DNA of 64,000 nucleotides, from contig NZ_CP085193.1 of assembly GCF_024298965.1 (NCBI RefSeq), positions 3,472,001 to 3,536,000 of the forward strand. Direction: 5' to 3'. A program made the translations under genes and the position numbers. Shown here one piece after another: positions 17,982 through 26,960 of this stretch. This stretch comes from Streptomyces rapamycinicus NRRL 5491. GTDB taxonomy: Bacteria > Actinomycetota > Actinomycetes > Streptomycetales > Streptomycetaceae. Positions within the stretch are counted from its first letter, which is position 1. Every line of letters begins with the position of its first letter. Under the pieces are notes generated by a model, which was not told the origin of the DNA, ran no database searches, and saw nothing but the letters and a program-made list of their open reading frames with translations.

Positions 17982-18108
17982 GCCACGCACGCGCGGCCAC
18001 CGCGTCACGGGCCATGGCGCTCCCCGCATCCGGGTGCCGATCCATGGCGATCCCCGCCGATATGACGGGAAGCTACTACCGCAGCCGAGCGAACGAAAGG
18101 GGCGCGGC

Positions 18109-19047
18109 ATGACGACCGTGACGGCGATCAACGCGGGCGAGGGCGCGGGCCTGTACGCGCTCGCGCACCTGGACGCGTTGGAGTCCGAGGCGGTGCACAT
18201 CTTCCGCGAGGTGGCGGGCGAGTTCGAGCGGCCGGTGATCCTGTTCTCCGGCGGCAAGGACTCCATCGTCATGCTGCACCTCGCGCTCAAGGCGTTCGCC
18301 CCGGCGACGGTCCCGTTCTCGCTGCTCCACGTGGACACCGGGCACAACTTCCCCGAGGTCATCGCCTATCGGGACGCCACCGTCGCCCGGCACGGGCTGC
18401 GGCTGCACGTGGCCTCGGTCCAGGAGTTCATCGACGACGGCCGGCTGCGCGAGCGCCCGGACGGCACCCGCAATCCGCTGCAGACCGTGCCGCTGCTGGA
18501 CGCCATCGAGAAGAACCGCTTCGACGCGGTCTTCGGCGGTGGCCGCCGGGACGAGGAGAAGGCCCGCGCCAAGGAGCGGGTGTTCTCCCTCCGGGACGAG
18601 TTCGGCGGCTGGGACCCGCGGCGGCAGCGCCCCGAGCTGTGGCAGCTCTACAACGGCCGCCACTCCCCCGGTGAGCACGTCCGGGTCTTCCCGCTGTCCA
18701 ACTGGACCGAGCTGGACGTGTGGCAGTACATCGCCCGGGAGAAGATCGACCTGCCGCAGATCTACTACGCGCACGAGCGCGAGGTCTTCCGGCGCGGTGG
18801 CATGTGGCTGGCGCCGGGTGACTGGGGCGGTGCGAAGGACGGCGAGACCGTGGAGCGGCGCATGGTGCGCTACCGCACCGTGGGCGACATGTCCTGCACC
18901 GGTGCCGTGGAGTCGGACTCGGTGAGCATCGAGCAGGTCATCGATGAGATAGCCGCCTCCCGGCTGACCGAGCGGGGGGCGACCCGCGCCGACGACAAGC
19001 TGTCGGAGGCCGCGATGGAGGACCGCAAGCGCGAGGGGTACTTCTAA
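18109..19047 (+). CDS. cysD: Sulfate adenylyltransferase subunit 2
   Basis: A 312-residue ATP-sulfurylase catalytic subunit that adenylylates sulfate to APS. The PP-loop is SGGKDSIVMLH, followed by HVDTGHNFPEV and GGGRRDEEKARAKER, all standard for CysD. The ATG at 18109 follows GAAAGGGGC. It lies two bases ahead of cysN, its GTPase partner, in the same operon. Confidence 0.96.
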   Translation: MTTVTAINAGEGAGLYALAHLDALESEAVHIFREVAGEFERPVILFSGGKDSIVMLHLALKAFAPATVPFSLLHVDTGHNFPEVIAYRDATVARHGLRLHVASVQEFIDDGRLRERPDGTRNPLQTVPLLDAIEKNRFDAVFGGGRRDEEKARAKERVFSLRDEFGGWDPRRQRPELWQLYNGRHSPGEHVRVFPLSNWTELDVWQYIAREKIDLPQIYYAHEREVFRRGGMWLAPGDWGGAKDGETVERRMVRYRTVGDMSCTGAVESDSVSIEQVIDEIAASRLTERGATRADDKLSEAAMEDRKREGYF

Positions 19048-19049
19048 CC

Positions 19050-20417
19050 ATGACGAGCGATCTGACGTCCGGGGAGCAGGCCGCGGCGGCCGCCGTGGAG
19101 CGGTCCGCGGCCACCTCACAGCTGCGGTTCGCCACCGCGGGCTCGGTGGACGACGGCAAGTCCACGCTGGTCGGGCGGCTGCTGCACGACTCCAAGTCGG
19201 TGCTGGCCGATCAGCTGGAGGCCGTGGAGCACGCCTCGCGCAGCCGTGGCCAGGAGGCGCCGGACCTGGCACTGCTGACGGACGGGCTGCGGGCGGAGCG
19301 GGAGCAGGGCATCACCATCGATGTCGCCTACCGCTACTTCGCCACGCCGAAGCGGCGGTTCATCCTCGCCGACACCCCCGGCCATGTGCAGTACACCCGC
19401 AACATGGTCACCGGCGCCTCCACCGCCGAGCTCGCGGTCGTCCTGGTGGACGCGCGCAACGGCGTGGTGGAGCAGACCCGGCGGCACGCCGCGGTCGCCG
19501 CCCTGCTGCGGGTCCCGCATGTGGTCCTCGCCGTCAACAAGATGGACCTGGTGGACTACGCGGAGCCGGTCTTCGCGGCCATCGCCGAGGAGTTCACGAC
19601 CTACGCGGCCTCGCTGGGCGTCCCGGAGATCACGGCCATCCCGATCTCGGCGCTGGCCGGGGACAACGTGGTGACCGCGTCGGCGAACATGGACTGGTAC
19701 GGCGGCCCGACCGTGCTGGAGCACCTGGAGACCGTGCCGGTGGGCACCGACCCGTCCCAGGATCCGGCGCGTTTCCCGGTGCAGTACGTGATCCGTCCGC
19801 AGACCGCCGAGCACCCCGACTACCGCGGCTACGCGGGCCAGATCGCCTCCGGTGTGCTGCGGGTCGGCGACGCCGTCACCGTGCTGCCGTCCGGCCGGAC
19901 GTCCGCCATCACCGGGATCGACGCGCTGGGCACGATGGTGGACGTGGCGTGGGCGCCGCAGTCGGTGACCCTCACCCTCGCCGACGACCTGGACATCTCG
20001 CGCGGGGATCTGCTCGCGCCGAGCGACCACGCGCCCGAGACCACCAGGGACGTCGAGGCCACCGTCTGCCATCTGCACGACCGTCCGCTGCGCGTGGGCG
20101 ACCGGGTGCTGCTCAAGCACACCACCCGCACGGTGAAGGCGATCATCAAGGACATCCCGTCGCGGCTGACGCTGGCCGATCTCTCGCACCACCCGGCACC
20201 GGGTGAGCTGGCCGCCAATGACATCGGCCGGGTAGTGCTGCGCACGTCCGAGCCGCTGGCGCTGGACGCGTACGACGCCTCCCGCCGCACCGGCTCCTTC
20301 CTGCTGCTCGACCCGGCCGACGGCAGCACGCTCACCGCCGGAATGGCGGGCGACTCCTTCGCGGCACCGGCCAAGGGCGCCGAGGCCGCGCGGGACGACG
20401 AGGGATGGGACTTCTGA
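19050..20417 (+). CDS. cysN: Sulfate adenylyltransferase subunit 1 (GTPase)
   Basis: A 455-residue EF-Tu-like GTPase that activates CysD by GTP hydrolysis. G1 is AGSVDDGKST, G3 is DTPGHVQY and G4 is NKMD; the beta-barrel domains follow. No CysC kinase is fused at the C-terminus, in keeping with the separate cysC. Between cysN and the next gene (20418-20621) a 33-codon ORF starting at 20420 (MAGEVFSTFAKEG) is possible but unsupported; otherwise the gap holds only the ribosome site for the transporter gene. Confidence 0.96.
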   Translation: MTSDLTSGEQAAAAAVERSAATSQLRFATAGSVDDGKSTLVGRLLHDSKSVLADQLEAVEHASRSRGQEAPDLALLTDGLRAEREQGITIDVAYRYFATPKRRFILADTPGHVQYTRNMVTGASTAELAVVLVDARNGVVEQTRRHAAVAALLRVPHVVLAVNKMDLVDYAEPVFAAIAEEFTTYAASLGVPEITAIPISALAGDNVVTASANMDWYGGPTVLEHLETVPVGTDPSQDPARFPVQYVIRPQTAEHPDYRGYAGQIASGVLRVGDAVTVLPSGRTSAITGIDALGTMVDVAWAPQSVTLTLADDLDISRGDLLAPSDHAPETTRDVEATVCHLHDRPLRVGDRVLLKHTTRTVKAIIKDIPSRLTLADLSHHPAPGELAANDIGRVVLRTSEPLALDAYDASRRTGSFLLLDPADGSTLTAGMAGDSFAAPAKGAEAARDDEGWDF

Positions 20418-20621
20418 CGATGGCCGGTGAGGTGTTCTCGACATTCGCCAAGGAGGGCGGCCGCGTGGGCAGCGGGGCGCTCGGCAGCGGGCAGGGCGGG
20501 GTCGGACGATGTGTGCGCTGATGCCGCAGTCCGCACCCGTCCACCAGCACCGTCGCCGAAAGCCGTCTGAACTGCCGGGCGTCCTCTGACGCCGCCCCGG
20601 CCCGTCGAGAGGAACACCCCC

Positions 20622-21779
20622 GTGTCGTCTGCCGTCCGCCTCATAGCTCCGCGACCAGCCACGCATCCCCGCCGCCGCACCCGGATCCTGGCGGCGGCGG
20701 CCGTCCTCCCCCTGCTGATGGGCACGCTGGGCGCCTGCGGCTACGGCTCGGAGAAGAAGAACGACGACACGGGATCCTCAGCGGTCCCCGCGGCCGGCGG
20801 TGCGAAGGTCGACGGTCTGGACAAGGTGAAGGTCGGCTACTTCGCCAACCTCACCCATGCCACCGCCCTGGTGGGGCTGCGCAAGGGCGGCCCGATCCAG
20901 CAGGAGCTCAAGGGCACGAAGGTCTCGCCGTACGTCTTCAACGCCGGACCGTCGGAGATCGAGGCGCTCAACGCGGGCTCCATCGACATGGGCTGGATCG
21001 GCCCGTCGCCGTCCATCAACGGCTATGTGAAGTCCCACGGCTCCAACCTCAAGATCATCTCTGGTTCGGTCTCGGGCGGTGTCAAGCTCGTGGTCAACCC
21101 GAAGAAGATCAAGACGCTCGACGACGTCAAGGGCAAGAAGATCGCCACCCCGCAGCTGGGCAACACCCAGGACGTGGCGTTCCTCAACTGGGTCAAGAGC
21201 AAGGGCTGGAAGGTCGACGCCCAGAGCGGCAAGGGCGATGTGTCGGTGGTCCGCAGCGACAACAAGGTCACCCCGGACGCGTACAAGTCCGGTGCCATCG
21301 ACGGCGCGTGGGTGCCCGAGCCGACCGCGTCCAAGCTGGTCGCCGACGGTGGCAAGGTGCTGCTGGACGAGTCCTCGCTGTGGCCGGACAAGAAGTTCGT
21401 GATCACCAACCTGATCGTGAAGCAGTCGTTCCTCGCGGAGCATCCGAAGGTCGTCGAGGCCGTGCTGCGCGGCTCGGTGAAGACCAACGCCTTCATCAAG
21501 GCCAACCCCGAGCAGGCGAAGAACGCGGCCAACGCGGCGCTCGAGGAAGAGACCGGCAAGCCGCTGCCCGCCGATGTGATCGACCCGGCGTGGAAGTCCA
21601 TCCAGGTCACCGACGACCCCCTGGCCTCGACGCTGAACACCGAGGCCGACCACGCGGTCCAGGCGGGGCTTCTGGAGAAGCCCGATCTCAAGGGGATCTA
21701 CGACCTGGGCCCGCTGAACAAGGTCCTCAAGGCCGAGGGCAAGCCGGCGGTCTCCGCCGCGGGCCTCGGCAGCCAGTAG
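20622..21779 (+). CDS. ssuA: Aliphatic sulfonate/taurine-type ABC transporter substrate-binding lipoprotein
   Basis: A 385-residue secreted lipoprotein: a basic N-terminus, a hydrophobic stretch and the lipobox TLGACG, then a periplasmic-type SsuA/NMT1 solute-binding fold (KVGYFANLTHAT near the start; GWIGPSPSINGY; GAWVPEPTASKLV). The start is GTG at 20622 behind GAGAGGAA. It sits in the sulfate-assimilation operon just ahead of its ATPase and permease, so it should bring in an organosulfur source, or possibly sulfate, for the enzymes upstream. The ligand is not determinable. Confidence 0.88.
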   Translation: MSSAVRLIAPRPATHPRRRTRILAAAAVLPLLMGTLGACGYGSEKKNDDTGSSAVPAAGGAKVDGLDKVKVGYFANLTHATALVGLRKGGPIQQELKGTKVSPYVFNAGPSEIEALNAGSIDMGWIGPSPSINGYVKSHGSNLKIISGSVSGGVKLVVNPKKIKTLDDVKGKKIATPQLGNTQDVAFLNWVKSKGWKVDAQSGKGDVSVVRSDNKVTPDAYKSGAIDGAWVPEPTASKLVADGGKVLLDESSLWPDKKFVITNLIVKQSFLAEHPKVVEAVLRGSVKTNAFIKANPEQAKNAANAALEEETGKPLPADVIDPAWKSIQVTDDPLASTLNTEADHAVQAGLLEKPDLKGIYDLGPLNKVLKAEGKPAVSAAGLGSQ

Positions 21780-21847
21780 CCGCCCGTCCGTCCCGTACGC
21801 ACCGTACGCATGTACACGCATGTACGCATCCATCAGGAGGTGACCGG

Positions 21848-22672
21848 ATGTCCCCGGCGCTGACCACCGAGAAGGACGACCGGGCGAGCACCGCGACGGC
21901 GGGCTCCCCCGGCCCCGCCGACGCCACCGGATCCGTCTCGATCGCCCATGTCCACAAGGCCTTCGGCCGTCCCGGGGCGGCCCAGCCCGTGCTCGAGGAC
22001 ATCAACCTCCAGGTGCGGCCCGGCGAGTTCGTCTGCATCCTGGGGGCCTCCGGCTGCGGTAAGTCCACGCTGCTCAATCTGATCGCCGACCTGGACAAGC
22101 CGACCTCGGGTGCCATCGAGGTCCCCGGCGGCCGGCCGGCCCTGATGTTCCAGGAGCACGCCCTGTTCCCGTGGCTGACCGCGGGGAAGAACATCGAGCT
22201 GGCGCTGCGGCTGCGCGGTGTGCCGCGCGCCGACCGCAGGCCGCGGGCCGAGCGGCTGCTGGAACTGGTGCGGCTCAGCGGCGCCTACGGCAAGCGGGTG
22301 CACGAGCTCTCCGGCGGGATGCGGCAGCGCGTGGCGCTGGCCCGCGCGCTGGCGCAGGACTCCAGCGTGCTGCTGATGGACGAGCCGTTCGCCGCGCTCG
22401 ACGCCATCACCCGCGATGTGCTGCACGAGGAGCTGACCCGGATCTGGAGCGAGACCGGCGTCTCGGTGCTGTTCGTGACCCACAACGTCCGCGAGGCCGT
22501 CCGGCTGGCCGAGCGCGTGGTGCTGCTGTCCTCCCGGCCGGGGCGGGTCGTCCGCGAGTGGACGGTGGACATTCCGCAGCCGCGCCGCATCGAGGACGCG
22601 GCCGTCGCCGACCTGTCCGTTGAGATCACCGAAGAACTGCGTGGGGAGATCCGCCGCCATGGCCAGCAGTAA
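21848..22672 (+). CDS. ssuB: Sulfonate-type ABC transporter ATP-binding protein
   Basis: A 274-residue ATPase: Walker A GASGCGKST, Q-loop FQEHALFPW, signature LSGGMRQRV, Walker B LLMDEPFAALD, switch His in FVTHN. This is the SsuB/TauB type. The ATG at 21848 has a near-perfect ribosome site (AGGAGGTGA). Its last 14 bases overlap the permease gene, so the two are translationally linked. Confidence 0.93.
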   Translation: MSPALTTEKDDRASTATAGSPGPADATGSVSIAHVHKAFGRPGAAQPVLEDINLQVRPGEFVCILGASGCGKSTLLNLIADLDKPTSGAIEVPGGRPALMFQEHALFPWLTAGKNIELALRLRGVPRADRRPRAERLLELVRLSGAYGKRVHELSGGMRQRVALARALAQDSSVLLMDEPFAALDAITRDVLHEELTRIWSETGVSVLFVTHNVREAVRLAERVVLLSSRPGRVVREWTVDIPQPRRIEDAAVADLSVEITEELRGEIRRHGQQ

Positions 22673-23612
22673 GACCACCCGCGGCACCGCGGCCGAGGAA
22701 GCCGACGGCGGGAAGCAGCCCGTCGAGAAGTCCACGGCCAAGTCGGGTCCGGGGCAGGACCTGGCGGGCCTGGAGGCCGGTCTGGACGCCCTGGACGCGG
22801 TGCAGACCAAGCGGGTCTCACCGGCCGAGGTGCTGGTCCAGAAGGTGCTGCCGCCCATCGTGGCCGTCGCCTTCGTACTGGCCCTGTGGAAGGTGCTCGT
22901 CGTCGCGAAGGTCACCCCCGACTACAAGCTCCCCGACCCGGGGCTGGTCTGGGACTCGCTGCGCCAGCTGTGGCTCCAGGGCGAACTGCTCGACATCATC
23001 TGGACCAGCGTCTCGCGCGGTCTGTTCGGCTTCCTCATCGCGCTGGCGATCGCGACCCCGCTGGGTCTGGTCGTCGCCCGGGTGAAGTTCATCCGGGCCG
23101 GTCTCGGCCCGATCCTGTCCGGGCTGCAATCGCTGCCGTCGGTCGCCTGGGTGCCGCCCGCGGTGATCTGGCTGGGCCTGAACGACCAGATGATGTACAC
23201 CGTCATCCTGCTGGGCGCGGTCCCCTCCATCGCCAACGGGCTGGTGGCCGGGATCGACCAGGTGCCCCCGCTGTTCCTCCGCGCCGGACGCACCCTCGGC
23301 GCCCGCGGCCTGGTCAGCGCCCGGCACATCCTGCTGCCCGCCGCGCTGCCCGGTTACGTCGCCGGGCTCAAGCAGGGCTGGGCCTTCTCCTGGCGCTCGC
23401 TGATGGCCGCGGAGATCATCGCCAAGTCCCCGGACCTGGGCCTGGGGCTTGGCCAGTACCTGGAGAACCAGCGCAACAACTCCGATATGGCCGGGGTGCT
23501 CCTCGGCATCCTCCTGATCCTCGTCGTCGGCATCGCCATCGAACTGCTGATCTTCGCCCCGATCGAGCGCCGGGTGCTGCGCAGCCGCGGCCTGCTGGCG
23601 AGCACCCACTGA
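22659..23612 (+). CDS. ssuC: Sulfonate-type ABC transporter permease
   Basis: A 317-residue integral membrane permease of the SsuC/TauC type with about six helices. A charged Lys/Glu/Ala-rich N-terminal stretch of about 65 residues comes before the first helix. The cytoplasmic coupling loop lies around RAGRTLGARGLVSARHILLPAALPG (residues about 210-235), the usual EAA-like position. The start ATG at 22659 lies inside the ssuB gene. It forms the importer with the two upstream genes. Confidence 0.93.
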   Translation: MASSKTTRGTAAEEADGGKQPVEKSTAKSGPGQDLAGLEAGLDALDAVQTKRVSPAEVLVQKVLPPIVAVAFVLALWKVLVVAKVTPDYKLPDPGLVWDSLRQLWLQGELLDIIWTSVSRGLFGFLIALAIATPLGLVVARVKFIRAGLGPILSGLQSLPSVAWVPPAVIWLGLNDQMMYTVILLGAVPSIANGLVAGIDQVPPLFLRAGRTLGARGLVSARHILLPAALPGYVAGLKQGWAFSWRSLMAAEIIAKSPDLGLGLGQYLENQRNNSDMAGVLLGILLILVVGIAIELLIFAPIERRVLRSRGLLASTH

Positions 23613-23651
23613 ACGAAGAGCGCTGAACGAAGAGCGCTGAACGAAGACCAC
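23610..23651 (+). repeat. 14-bp tandem repeat between the permease and chelatase genes
   Basis: Three head-to-tail copies of TGAACGAAGAGCGC (the third diverges after TGAACGAAGA) begin exactly at the ssuC stop codon. Every copy starts with a TGA. The repeat has probably expanded by slippage and separates ssuC from the chelatase by 83 bp. Confidence 0.8.
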
Positions 23652-23695
23652 TGAGCGGAAAGCCACCGAACGGAAGGCCACGGAAAGCCATCACC

Positions 23696-24448
23696 ATGTC
23701 TGCCCCGACCCTGCTGATCATCGCCCACGGCAGCCGCGACCCCCGCCATGCGGCGACCGTCGACGCGCTGCGCGCGCGGGTGCGGTCGCTGCGGCCGGGG
23801 CTGCGGGTGGAGGCGGCGTTCCTGGAGTTCAACGCGCCGCGCGTACCGCAGGTGCTGGCCCGGCTCGCCGCGGCGGACGCCACCGAGGTGATCGCCCTCC
23901 CGCTGCTGCTGACCCGCGCCTTCCACGCGAAGACCGACATCCCGGCGGTGCTGCGCGAGGCCACGGCCCGCCACCCCCGCCTCGCCGTCCGCCAGGCCGA
24001 TGTCCTGGGCCCGTCCCCGCTGCTCGTGGACGCCCTGGAACGCCGCCTGTACGAGGCGGGGCTGCGCCCCGCCCACCGCTCCTCGACCGGGGTCGTCCTG
24101 GCCTCGGCGGGGTCCACCGACCCGGAGGCGATCGCGGTGATCGCTGAAATCGCGCGGGAGTGGCGGCACACCGGATGGTGCGCCGTGCGACCCGCGTTCG
24201 CCTCCGCCTCTCTTCCCCGTACCGAGGACGCCGTCCGCGCCCTGCGCGCGGAGGGCGTCCCCCGGGTGGCCGTGGCCCCCTACGTCATCGCCCCCGGCCG
24301 CCTCCCCGACCGCATCGCCCACGGTGCCGAAACCGCGGGCGCCGACCTCCTGGCCCCCGTCCTGGGCCCCGCCCCGGAACTGGCCCGCCTCCTGCTGACC
24401 CGCTACGACGAGGCCCGCACGGCGCCCCCGGCCCTGCTGACGGCCTGA
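23696..24448 (+). CDS. Sirohydrochlorin chelatase (CbiX/SirB family)
   Basis: A 250-residue class II chelatase: the N-terminal metal-binding IIAHGSRDPRH and a second half-domain with ALPLLLTRAFHAKTDIP are characteristic of the CbiX family. At the end of a sulfite reductase operon it most likely inserts iron into sirohydrochlorin to make the siroheme that sulfite reductase needs; a cobaltochelatase role cannot be excluded. It is the last gene of the operon. Confidence 0.9.
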   Translation: MSAPTLLIIAHGSRDPRHAATVDALRARVRSLRPGLRVEAAFLEFNAPRVPQVLARLAAADATEVIALPLLLTRAFHAKTDIPAVLREATARHPRLAVRQADVLGPSPLLVDALERRLYEAGLRPAHRSSTGVVLASAGSTDPEAIAVIAEIAREWRHTGWCAVRPAFASASLPRTEDAVRALRAEGVPRVAVAPYVIAPGRLPDRIAHGAETAGADLLAPVLGPAPELARLLLTRYDEARTAPPALLTA

Positions 24449-24520
24449 CACGGACGACTCACCGCCGGGACGAACGCGCGCATCGCCGACGATGAGCACA
24501 CGCCGGATCCGCGCGACCGC

Positions 24521-25882
24521 TCAGCTTCCCAGCGCGGAGGACTCCTCCTCGCGGGCCTTCGTGTAGCGGTTTTCCGGTACCGGGAGGCCCAGGTTGCCGC
24601 GGAGGGTGGAGGCCTCGTACTCGGTGCGGACGATGCCGCGTTCCTGGAGGATCGGAACGACCTCCTCGCGGAAGCGCCGCCACTGGTCGGGGTGGCCGAT
24701 GGGGTAGTTGAAGCCATCGAGGGCGCGGCCCTCGAACCACTCCTGAAGCCGGTTGGCCACCGTTTCCGGCGATCCCGCGAACGGGGTCGGGCGCGGGCTC
24801 GAGATGAACTCCACGGTCTGGCGGAGCGTCCAGCCCTTTTCCTTCGCCTTGCCGGCGATCTTCTCGGCGTTGGTACGGAAGCCGCGCTCCGCGTGGTCGA
24901 GGGCCTGTTGCGGGAACGGGGCGTCCAGGTCGTACTGGCGGAAGTCGTGCCAGCCGAACGGGCGGCCGAGTCCCGCCAGGGATCGGTCGAAGTCCCGGTC
25001 CCTGGTATGGGTCTCGTGCTCGATCTCCCTGGCCTGGTCGTCCGTGTCGCCGACGAATACCGAGGTACCGGGCATGACGACGATGTGCCGCGGATCGCGG
25101 CCCTTCTTCGCCGCCCGGGTCTTGATGTCGTTGTAGAACGCCTGGCCCGCCTCGATGGACGAGGCGTTGGTGAAGATGGCCTCGCCGATCGTGGCGCCGA
25201 GGTCACGGCCCTGCTCGGAGTCGCCTGCCTGGAAGATGACCGGCTGGCCCTGCGGGGAACGGGAGACGTTCAGCGGGCCGGCGACCTGGAAGTGCTCGCC
25301 CTTGTGGTTCAGGGCGTGCTGCCTGGCCGGGTCGAGGAAGGTGCGCGTGGCACGGTCGCGCGGGAACGCGTCCTGCTCGTAGGAGTCCCACAGTCCCTGG
25401 GCGACCTGGACGAACTCCAGGCCCCTGGCGTAGCGGGTGTCGTAGTCGTAGTGCTCGTCGCGGGAGAAATTGCCCGCGGCGCCCGCGTCGCCGGTGGTGA
25501 CCACGTTCCAGCCGGACCGGCCGCCGGAGATGAGCTCCAGGGAGGCGAGGCGGCGGGCGGTGTTGAACGGGTCGTTGTAGGAGGTGGTCACGGTGGCGAC
25601 CAGACCCAGGTGGCTGGTGCTCACCGCCAGGGCCGACAGCAGCGTCAGCGGTTCAAGGCGGTTGAGGTAGTGCGGCGCCGAGTCCGCGGTGATGAACAGA
25701 CCGTCGACGAGGAAGATCAGGTCGAACTTGGCCTCCTCGGCCTGGCGGGCCTGCTCGACGTACCAGTTGACGCTGACGCTGGCATCGACCGGAATGTCCT
25801 CGTCGAGCCAGAGGTGGGGCTGGCCGGGGCCGCCGGCGCCCATCGTGATCGCGCCCAGCCTGAGCTGCCGCTTCTCGCCCAT
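24521..25882 (-). CDS. FMN-dependent monooxygenase of the NtaA/SnaA/DszA family
   Basis: A 453-residue LLM-class flavin monooxygenase. The start (MGEKRQLRLGAITMGAGG), the GRSGWNVVTT segment (residues about 140-150) and VIFQAGDSEQGRDLG are diagnostic of the group that includes nitrilotriacetate, pristinamycin IIA and dibenzothiophene-sulfone monooxygenases. It uses FMNH2 from a separate reductase not seen here. Facing the sulfur operon convergently, it may desulfonate or oxidise an organosulfur compound brought in by the transporter; that link is inference. Confidence 0.88.
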   Translation of the reverse strand: MGEKRQLRLGAITMGAGGPGQPHLWLDEDIPVDASVSVNWYVEQARQAEEAKFDLIFLVDGLFITADSAPHYLNRLEPLTLLSALAVSTSHLGLVATVTTSYNDPFNTARRLASLELISGGRSGWNVVTTGDAGAAGNFSRDEHYDYDTRYARGLEFVQVAQGLWDSYEQDAFPRDRATRTFLDPARQHALNHKGEHFQVAGPLNVSRSPQGQPVIFQAGDSEQGRDLGATIGEAIFTNASSIEAGQAFYNDIKTRAAKKGRDPRHIVVMPGTSVFVGDTDDQAREIEHETHTRDRDFDRSLAGLGRPFGWHDFRQYDLDAPFPQQALDHAERGFRTNAEKIAGKAKEKGWTLRQTVEFISSPRPTPFAGSPETVANRLQEWFEGRALDGFNYPIGHPDQWRRFREEVVPILQERGIVRTEYEASTLRGNLGLPVPENRYTKAREEESSALGS

Positions 25883-25970
25883 GCCGCCACTCCCGCGTCT
25901 TCTTGTGACTGCTGCTTGCCTGGCCTGTCGTGAGGCGCTCAGCTTAGCGGTTACGCAAATTGGAGTGTGC

Positions 25971-26108
25971 TCATGGCCGGAGATGCGAACGTGCGTCCCG
26001 CCGGCAGTCGTTCAGGCGGTCCGGGGTGGCGGCGAACAGTGGGGAGCCGGGCCGGTCGGCCCCGGCCAGGACGAGGCCGGCACCGAGGTCGAGCGGTAAC
26101 ACAGCCCC
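25971..26108 (-). pseudogene. Possible short gene remnant between divergent and convergent genes
   Basis: In 25883-26136 no complete gene is visible. On the minus strand about 40 codons (LPLDLGAGLVLAGADRPG and onward, ending at 25971) have coding-like third positions but no start or recognisable family. The patch 25940-25975 is AT-rich (TTACGCAAATTGG) and probably contains the promoter of the monooxygenase gene. Confidence 0.2.
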
Positions 26109-26136
26109 ATCCTGAAGAGTGTTCAGACGGGCGGCG

Positions 26137-26871
26137 TCACAATTGGGTGCCGCCACCGTCCACCGCGAGTTCGGCGCCGGTCGTGTAGGTCGCGTCGAAG
26201 GCGAAGAAAATGGCAGCGCGCGCGACCTCCTCCGGATTCCCCATACGCCCCATCGGAATCCGGGCGGCGAAATCCGCCGCCATCTCATCCGCCACCTCTA
26301 CGGGCAGTTTCCTGTACAGAATTCCTGTGTCGATCGGCCCCGGGCTCACCGCGTTGACACGTACGCCACGCGGCAGCAGTTCGCGAGCCCAGGTTCGCGC
26401 CATCGACCGGAGGGCCGCTTTGCTCGCCGCGTAGGCACCATGGTCCGGATAACCCAGCACGTTCAGGACCGAGGTGGTCAGCACCACGCCGCTGCCCTCG
26501 GCAAGCAGCGGAAGCAGCCGCTGCAAGGTGAAGTAGGGCCCCTTGGTGTTGGCCGCGAAGACGGCGTCGTACGTCTGCTCGGTCGTCGCCTCGAGCGACT
26601 CCGAGTCGGCGATGCCCGCATTCAGGAACACCGCGTCCAGTTGACCGAACGCCTCCTCGACCTTCCCCGCCAAGTCATCGATGTCGGCCATTGAGGCGGC
26701 GTCGCTGCCAACCGCGACCAGCCCCTCTTCCCTCGCCGCTTCGAGCGCGGCTTCCTTGCGCCCCGTGACCATCACCTGAGCACCCTCGGCCGCCAGCAGA
26801 CGTGCGATCGACAGACCGATTCCGCTGCTGCCACCGGTGATGAGGGCGCGCTTTCCGTTGTACTTTTCCAT
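26137..26871 (-). CDS. SDR family NAD(P)-dependent oxidoreductase
   Basis: A 244-residue classical short-chain dehydrogenase/reductase. The cofactor loop is TGGSSGIG near residue 12, then FLNAG, the catalytic Ser region TTSVLNV and YAASK, and PGPIDTG after the active site. The ATG at 26871 was chosen over an upstream in-frame start that would lie beyond the promoter of the divergent LysR gene. It is probably controlled by that regulator. The substrate is unknown. Confidence 0.92.
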   Translation of the reverse strand: MEKYNGKRALITGGSSGIGLSIARLLAAEGAQVMVTGRKEAALEAAREEGLVAVGSDAASMADIDDLAGKVEEAFGQLDAVFLNAGIADSESLEATTEQTYDAVFAANTKGPYFTLQRLLPLLAEGSGVVLTTSVLNVLGYPDHGAYAASKAALRSMARTWARELLPRGVRVNAVSPGPIDTGILYRKLPVEVADEMAADFAARIPMGRMGNPEEVARAAIFFAFDATYTTGAELAVDGGGTQL

Positions 26872-26960
26872 GCCCCGATTCAAATCCCGGACCGGCGACG
26901 GCGTCCAAGACCTGATCCGCAACCCGTCATGCGCACATTGCATATTGGTACGCTCGGAGC

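Noticed and set aside
20420..20521. 33-codon ORF (MAGEVFSTFAKEG) between cysN and the transporter gene
   Set aside because: It starts just after the cysN stop but has no clear ribosome site and mixed third positions; too little to call.
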